Shown in pieces: positions 33,178-37,545 of a stretch of DNA of 37,545 bases (its first letter is position 1; every line of letters begins with the position of its first letter). The notes below the pieces were generated by a model that made no database searches, was not told where the DNA came from, and worked only from the letters and a program-made list of their open reading frames with translations. The translations under genes and the position numbers were made by a program. This stretch comes from Conidiobolus incongruus B7586 (taxonomy: Eukaryota; Entomophthoromycota; Entomophthoromycetes; Entomophthorales; Conidiobolaceae). Location: assembly GCA_000697335.1 (NCBI GenBank), contig JNEM01011008.1, positions 1 through 37,545 on the forward strand, in the 5' to 3' direction.

Positions 33178-35872
33178 TATTTTCAAATAAATTAAATTAT
33201 ATTTTTAAAAAACTTATTTTAAAATTAAAAAAATTTTAACACTGAAATAAAATTTAAATATTATTAATAATGAAGTTGAAAGTATACAGTATTTATAGGG
33301 ATTTAAAATTGCATGAATTAAAGATTATTAATACTGAATGGATAAGGGTTGAATTAGTGTCATGAGACCATTTGATTAGTGTGACCCTCAACAGTCCTAA
33401 AATTAAGTGAGATAATATAATAGTGGAAATTTAGTAGAAAGTTGTTGATACAATATATCTCAATATTGTAATAGATTATTAAATAATGAGTATATTAACT
33501 TTAATAATGGTATTCAATTCTAAGAATTTATATTAATCTGATTATTACTATTTATCAAAAAAAATCTAGATTTGATAGACTTTGTTAAAGATTAAAATAT
33601 GACTCATAAAAATTTTTGGATAATTTATTTTGCCATTCGACATCCAACAAAAATTGTAAATTAAAATTTACTAAATTAGGTATAATAAGAACTAGATAAT
33701 TCTTCAGAAAACCCTGAATAACTGTTAGTGGCAAATTGGAAATTGGCATAATTACTTGATTTGAATATTGGTTAACGATTAGAGCTGTGGTTCTATGAAT
33801 CGATAAACAATATAATATTTTATCAATAGAATTCGACTATGTTAAAACACTTGAGGAATCACACACGCAGATTAATTTGAGATGATTTGGTGTATATCCT
33901 GATAATCAATTTTGAAATATTGTGCCAATGAATCAAGTAATACTAGTCAGAATAAATTATCAATATGCAATATTAATTGTCAGCAATCTAGTATTAATAT
34001 TTGTAGAAGGATTTCTTGAACAATTCAATGAAATGATTAATGATTTCTTTGATAAATGTAATCTTAATGAATATATAGATTCTTAATTCTTTAATCAATG
34101 TTCACCATTTATGAAAGGAATTACCATTATTTTAGACAAAAATAGTGATTAGCTTAGATATTATAAATAATCTATTAACAACTAAAATGGGTCGCATAAT
34201 TTGTCATAAATTTCTCACTAGTATTTGAAAATACAACATGAATATTCCAATTATTTTGGATAAAACTTTTAAACTTCAAAAAATATGGTATTAAATTTTG
34301 GTGCACTCTATTGAAAATTGAAGTATCTGACCAATTTTTCTCAGAGAAGCTGAATTAAATAATTGAGTATTGGGTATATCAATCAAGTGACTGTTTTAAA
34401 TGTATCATTCCAATTCTTAATGAAGATTCGGATGAATTCAATTCTATAATAGAGTATAATTCTAGTAAATATTTAAGTATAAGTGATTCTAAGATATTAG
34501 TTGTTATGAACAAGACCAAATTACCATTTAGGATTTATTTGGTTATTGAAGTGCAGTGTGAAATTACATAACTCATAGTATTAATGTCTATAATTGATAT
34601 TTTTACATTTAATATATATCTGTTTAATGATAATTACGATCGATTCGCTTACTTTTTTATATCTGATTGAAAAAAAACCAGGAGTTTTTTAATAAATGAG
34701 AAACACTTGCTTAAGGTCACCCATATGTTTTTGAACCAATAATAATTGAACAACTATTAACAGAATTATTGGATAATTAAAGACTACATTTTATTAAAAT
34801 TGTTTATTACAGATTCAAATAATCAATAGTAAGCATTCCTACAAGTAGTATTTAAATTTAAACTCATTTATTTAAATAAAATTATAAAAATTTCAATATT
34901 TTGTACTATTGCTTTATTGTATATCTGATGAAAATAAAATAATCTATTTGAAATTCAATTATTATAATTATTGCCAATATTATCACTATTCAAATATTTG
35001 ATTCTAAAATTTTTCAATTAAACACCATAGTGTTCAAATTAAATTTTAAAATATTTTAAGCAATAATATCAAAGTCAATTCTTAAATTTATAGTTTTTTT
35101 TCTGTAAAACTCAACTAAGAAAATGTTTAAATTATTAAAAATTATTAAATTTTAAATTTTAAATTAGATCTTATTATAATTAGTTATTGATTAATATTTT
35201 ATTACTTTAACCCTTTACCAATTTTGTTCTAATATTTTTTTCATTCAAATTGAAACAATATTAAATTATACAGTAGTTATTCATTGTTCATTTTAAATTT
35301 AATACAATGTATTCATTGTCTATTTTATGATAATTATTCATTATTTGTCTAGTTTTTCAAGTTTCATCATGAAATGAGAAAACCATTTATTATTTAATTA
35401 AAGTGTAATTAAAAACAAAAAAGTTACTAATATATTTGGAAATGACATTTTGAAACCTATTTTATCAAACTTGAGCTATAAGCTTTTGAAGTGAATTAAT
35501 TATATTAATGATTATATATATAAATCAATATGATAATATTAAAACCAAATTTAATAGAGCTATAGCCACAATGAAATTTTTGATTATTGTTAATTTAGAG
35601 TGTGTAATTCATAGCATTCCTTATTATAGTTCTATTTAGATCTGAGTTGACAGACTTAAAACTTGAAAATTTATCACTTGACTAATATAAGCTGATTTAG
35701 TTCATGTATTAGTTGAATCCCATTTATTGCAATTGTATTATATTATAGATTATGTTTAATAATATCCACTCTCTATGTTTCTTACTATAATAATAATTCA
35801 AATTTATAATAGAATATTATATTAAATAGTTTTATAATTTTATAATAATTCTATAATTACATCTAATATTAT
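33178..35872. other. AT-rich region with possible coding relic
   Basis: About 2.7 kb without an intact gene. The first few hundred bases hold the GGT promoter. At 33935-34086 and 34386-34568 the plus strand has stretches with a protein-like mix, for example GFLEQFNEMINDFFDKC and SISDSKILVVMNKTKLPF, cut off by stops. They may be remains of one dead gene, but I recognise no family. The remainder is plain AT-rich spacer. Confidence 0.35.
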
Positions 35873-35874
35873 TA

Positions 35875-37176
35875 CTTTGCATTTTTAATAATGGGAATTT
35901 TTTGCAATTAAAAATAAATAAACATTTGAATATATGATATATAAAAATAAATATATAATATAAATTTAATAGTTTCTTTTATTATTAATAACTTTTTGCT
36001 ATACTTTTAACAAACTTCTAACACCTAAAAAACAATTCTTTTTATTAAAGATTGAAATTTGATGTTTCACAAACCAATTAAATTTTCCTGTAGAAATTTT
36101 CTTTCTTATAAGCTGGTTTTTTAATTACCTAAAGCAATTATAATTACATAGGTTATAATCAAAGGAATATACTAGATATGGTAGTTTTTTCTAGTTATTT
36201 TTAATTAGAAAGTTTTTTACAGCTTTAGATTTATGTATTTTATAATTATCATGTAAAATAATAAGTCTTCTTAAATTATATTGAGAACACTAATTAGAAA
36301 TACTTTTATTTAAAAAAACAATATATAATTTATTATTAATTAATTTTCCTTCAGGAACTAAATAAGAATAGCATATACTATTATAATCTATTATAATAAT
36401 TAATATTTACTTATTAATAAAATATTTATTTAAAGGGATTTGTAGAGAAGGTTAATTTAACTTAATCTAGCATTTTGATTTGTGTTTTAGTAAAAGATTA
36501 TACATAAAGATTTAAGATTCATCAATTGTAATTATTTGCTGTAAAAGTCTAGGCTTCTAGTAATATTTTAATAGGTTTTGTTTAACAATAACTACTCTAG
36601 CTTTTTTTTAAGCTTTAGTTAAATTATAAGGTATTTATTTTATATTTTTATTTATTAATTTTAGTTTAAACTTTAAAATATATAAAATACTTGTAAAACT
36701 AATATTAAAGTGCTTAGATAATTCTCTAGCTAAAATAAAAAGGTGCTTTTCAATATATTTTTTCACTCTATTTATAATTGAAAAAATAACAGTTAAAGTT
36801 AATCTTTTAGATTTTAACAGGTTTTGAATAGTTTCTCTTTTAGCTTTAAAGTAATTTACCTAGCAATAAATTGTTAATTTAGATAATGCTTCATTATTAA
36901 AAGCTGCTTGTAAATTTTAAATAATTTTAAAGGGTTTATGGTTAAGTTTTACTAATACCAAAATAAAAAACTTTTGATGATTACTATTTAGTTTAAGTAT
37001 GATTAAATTAAACAACCAATTTTAAAAAGTTAATTTTTTAATCAAAAAAACTAATATATATATATATTAAAAATATATAATTTCTTATTAACTTTGTATA
37101 TATTTATTTATTTCAAACTAATAATATGTTTGAAAAATCAGAAATTAAAAAATTTCCCATTATTTTAAATTCAAGG
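35875..37176 (-). mobile_element. Mariner-family DNA transposon, decayed, complete ends (1302 bp)
   Basis: The element is bounded by TA on both sides (35873-35874 and 37177-37178), the mariner target-site duplication. It has imperfect inverted ends: CTTTGCATTTTTAATAATGG at the low end against CCTTGAATTTAAAATAATGG read inward from the high end. Length is typical for mariner. The minus strand from about 36980 to 36040 keeps a mariner transposase outline: helix-turn-helix LARELSKHFNISFTSILYIL, IPYNLTKA (WVPHxLTE block), TIDES with the first catalytic Asp, SYLVPEGKLINNKLY, LHDN with the second Asp, and YSFDYNLCN, where the third Asp of DD34D is Asn. At least eight in-frame stops occur, several at expected Trp or Gln codons, so it is not autonomous. 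Confidence 0.88.
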
Positions 37177-37384
37177 TAATAAATTTATTTTTTTTGATTA
37201 TTATTAAATATTTAAAATTTTTATAATATTAATTTTTTTTTGAGATTAATCAAAATTTTACAAATAATAATAATAATATTACCTTGAATTTGAAATAATG
37301 GGAAATTTTTTAATTTCTGATTTTTCAAACATATTATTAGTTTGAAATGAATAAATATATACAAAGTTAATAGGAAATTATATA

Positions 37385-37416
<32 letters not shown>

Positions 37417-37545
37417 TAGTTTTTTTGATTAAAAAATTAACTTTTTAAAATTGGTTGTTTAATTTAATCATGCTTAAACCAAATAGTGATCATCAAAAGT
37501 CTTTTATTTTAGTATCAGTAAAACTTAACCATAAACCCTCTAAAA
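36925..37545. repeat. Long inverted repeat formed by head-to-head mariner copies
   Basis: The left arm 36925-37180 and right arm 37278-37545 are reverse complements at about 96%, apart from TA-run length, around a spacer of roughly 100 bp. The right arm is open at the window edge, so the true palindrome may be longer, up to the element length. Confidence 0.9.
37282..37545 (+). mobile_element. Second mariner copy, opposite orientation, cut by window end
   Basis: From CCTTGAATTTGAAATAATGG, preceded by TA at 37280-37281, this copy repeats the 5' end of the left element in inverted orientation and runs past the last base. The transposase start region (KLNHKP) is just reached. Over about 255 comparable bases it differs from the left copy by ten transitions, no transversion, and the length of a TA run. 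Confidence 0.85.

Noticed and set aside
1-37545. CRISPR arrays, bacterial operons or riboswitches
   Set aside because: No regularly spaced repeats or bacterial signals are present; spliced genes and eukaryotic tRNAs show the DNA is eukaryotic.

Overview
The window looks like nuclear DNA from a compact, extremely AT-rich early-diverging fungus. Most introns are about 48-61 nt (one of 93) with GT...TAG ends, spacers are roughly 80% A+T, TATA boxes are clear, and the gene set is typically fungal (microsomal P450s, Zif/Ycr023c-like MFS transporters, PEX22, a vacuolar-type gamma-glutamyltranspeptidase). An entomophthoroid such as Conidiobolus would fit, but that placement is inference from composition and gene style; no marker in the window proves it.

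Layout. (1) 1-6.0 kb: tRNA-Gly(GCC), then two tandem five-exon cytochrome P450 genes with identical intron positions. (2) 6.2-7.6 kb: a minus-strand MFS transporter pseudogene, followed by 2.4 kb of gene-free AT-rich DNA. (3) 10-14 kb: a tight same-strand housekeeping block of PEX22 (peroxisomal Pex4 anchor), endonuclease V and the histone-fold DNA polymerase epsilon subunit DPB4/POLE3, then an intronless gene for a secreted cysteine-rich protein and tRNA-Ser(TGA). (4) 16-27 kb: an MFS array with three intact intronless transporters, one full-length pseudogene and one 3' fragment. A solo LTR and a CGG/CCG palindrome lie between members. (5) 29-33.2 kb: histidyl-tRNA synthetase (plus strand) convergent with gamma-glutamyltranspeptidase (minus strand), the latter containing a 10-nt micro-exon. 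(6) 33.2-37.5 kb: decayed DNA, then two head-to-head mariner-family DNA transposons forming a long inverted repeat that runs off the window end.

How the parts fit: the P450s and the MFS carriers look like lineage-expanded accessory genes (oxidation and transport of small molecules) turning over by duplication, pseudogenisation and gene conversion. They flank ordinary single-copy housekeeping genes. The best signals are a 229-bp perfectly identical tract shared by a dead and a live transporter 3 kb apart, the mariner pair whose copies differ only by transitions (mostly in CpA/TpG context, like repeat-induced point mutation), an identical 14-nt core promoter in a P450 and a transporter gene, and the GGT micro-exon. 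I did not find a clearly new multi-gene system. All gene models were spliced by eye from the sequence and have no transcript support.
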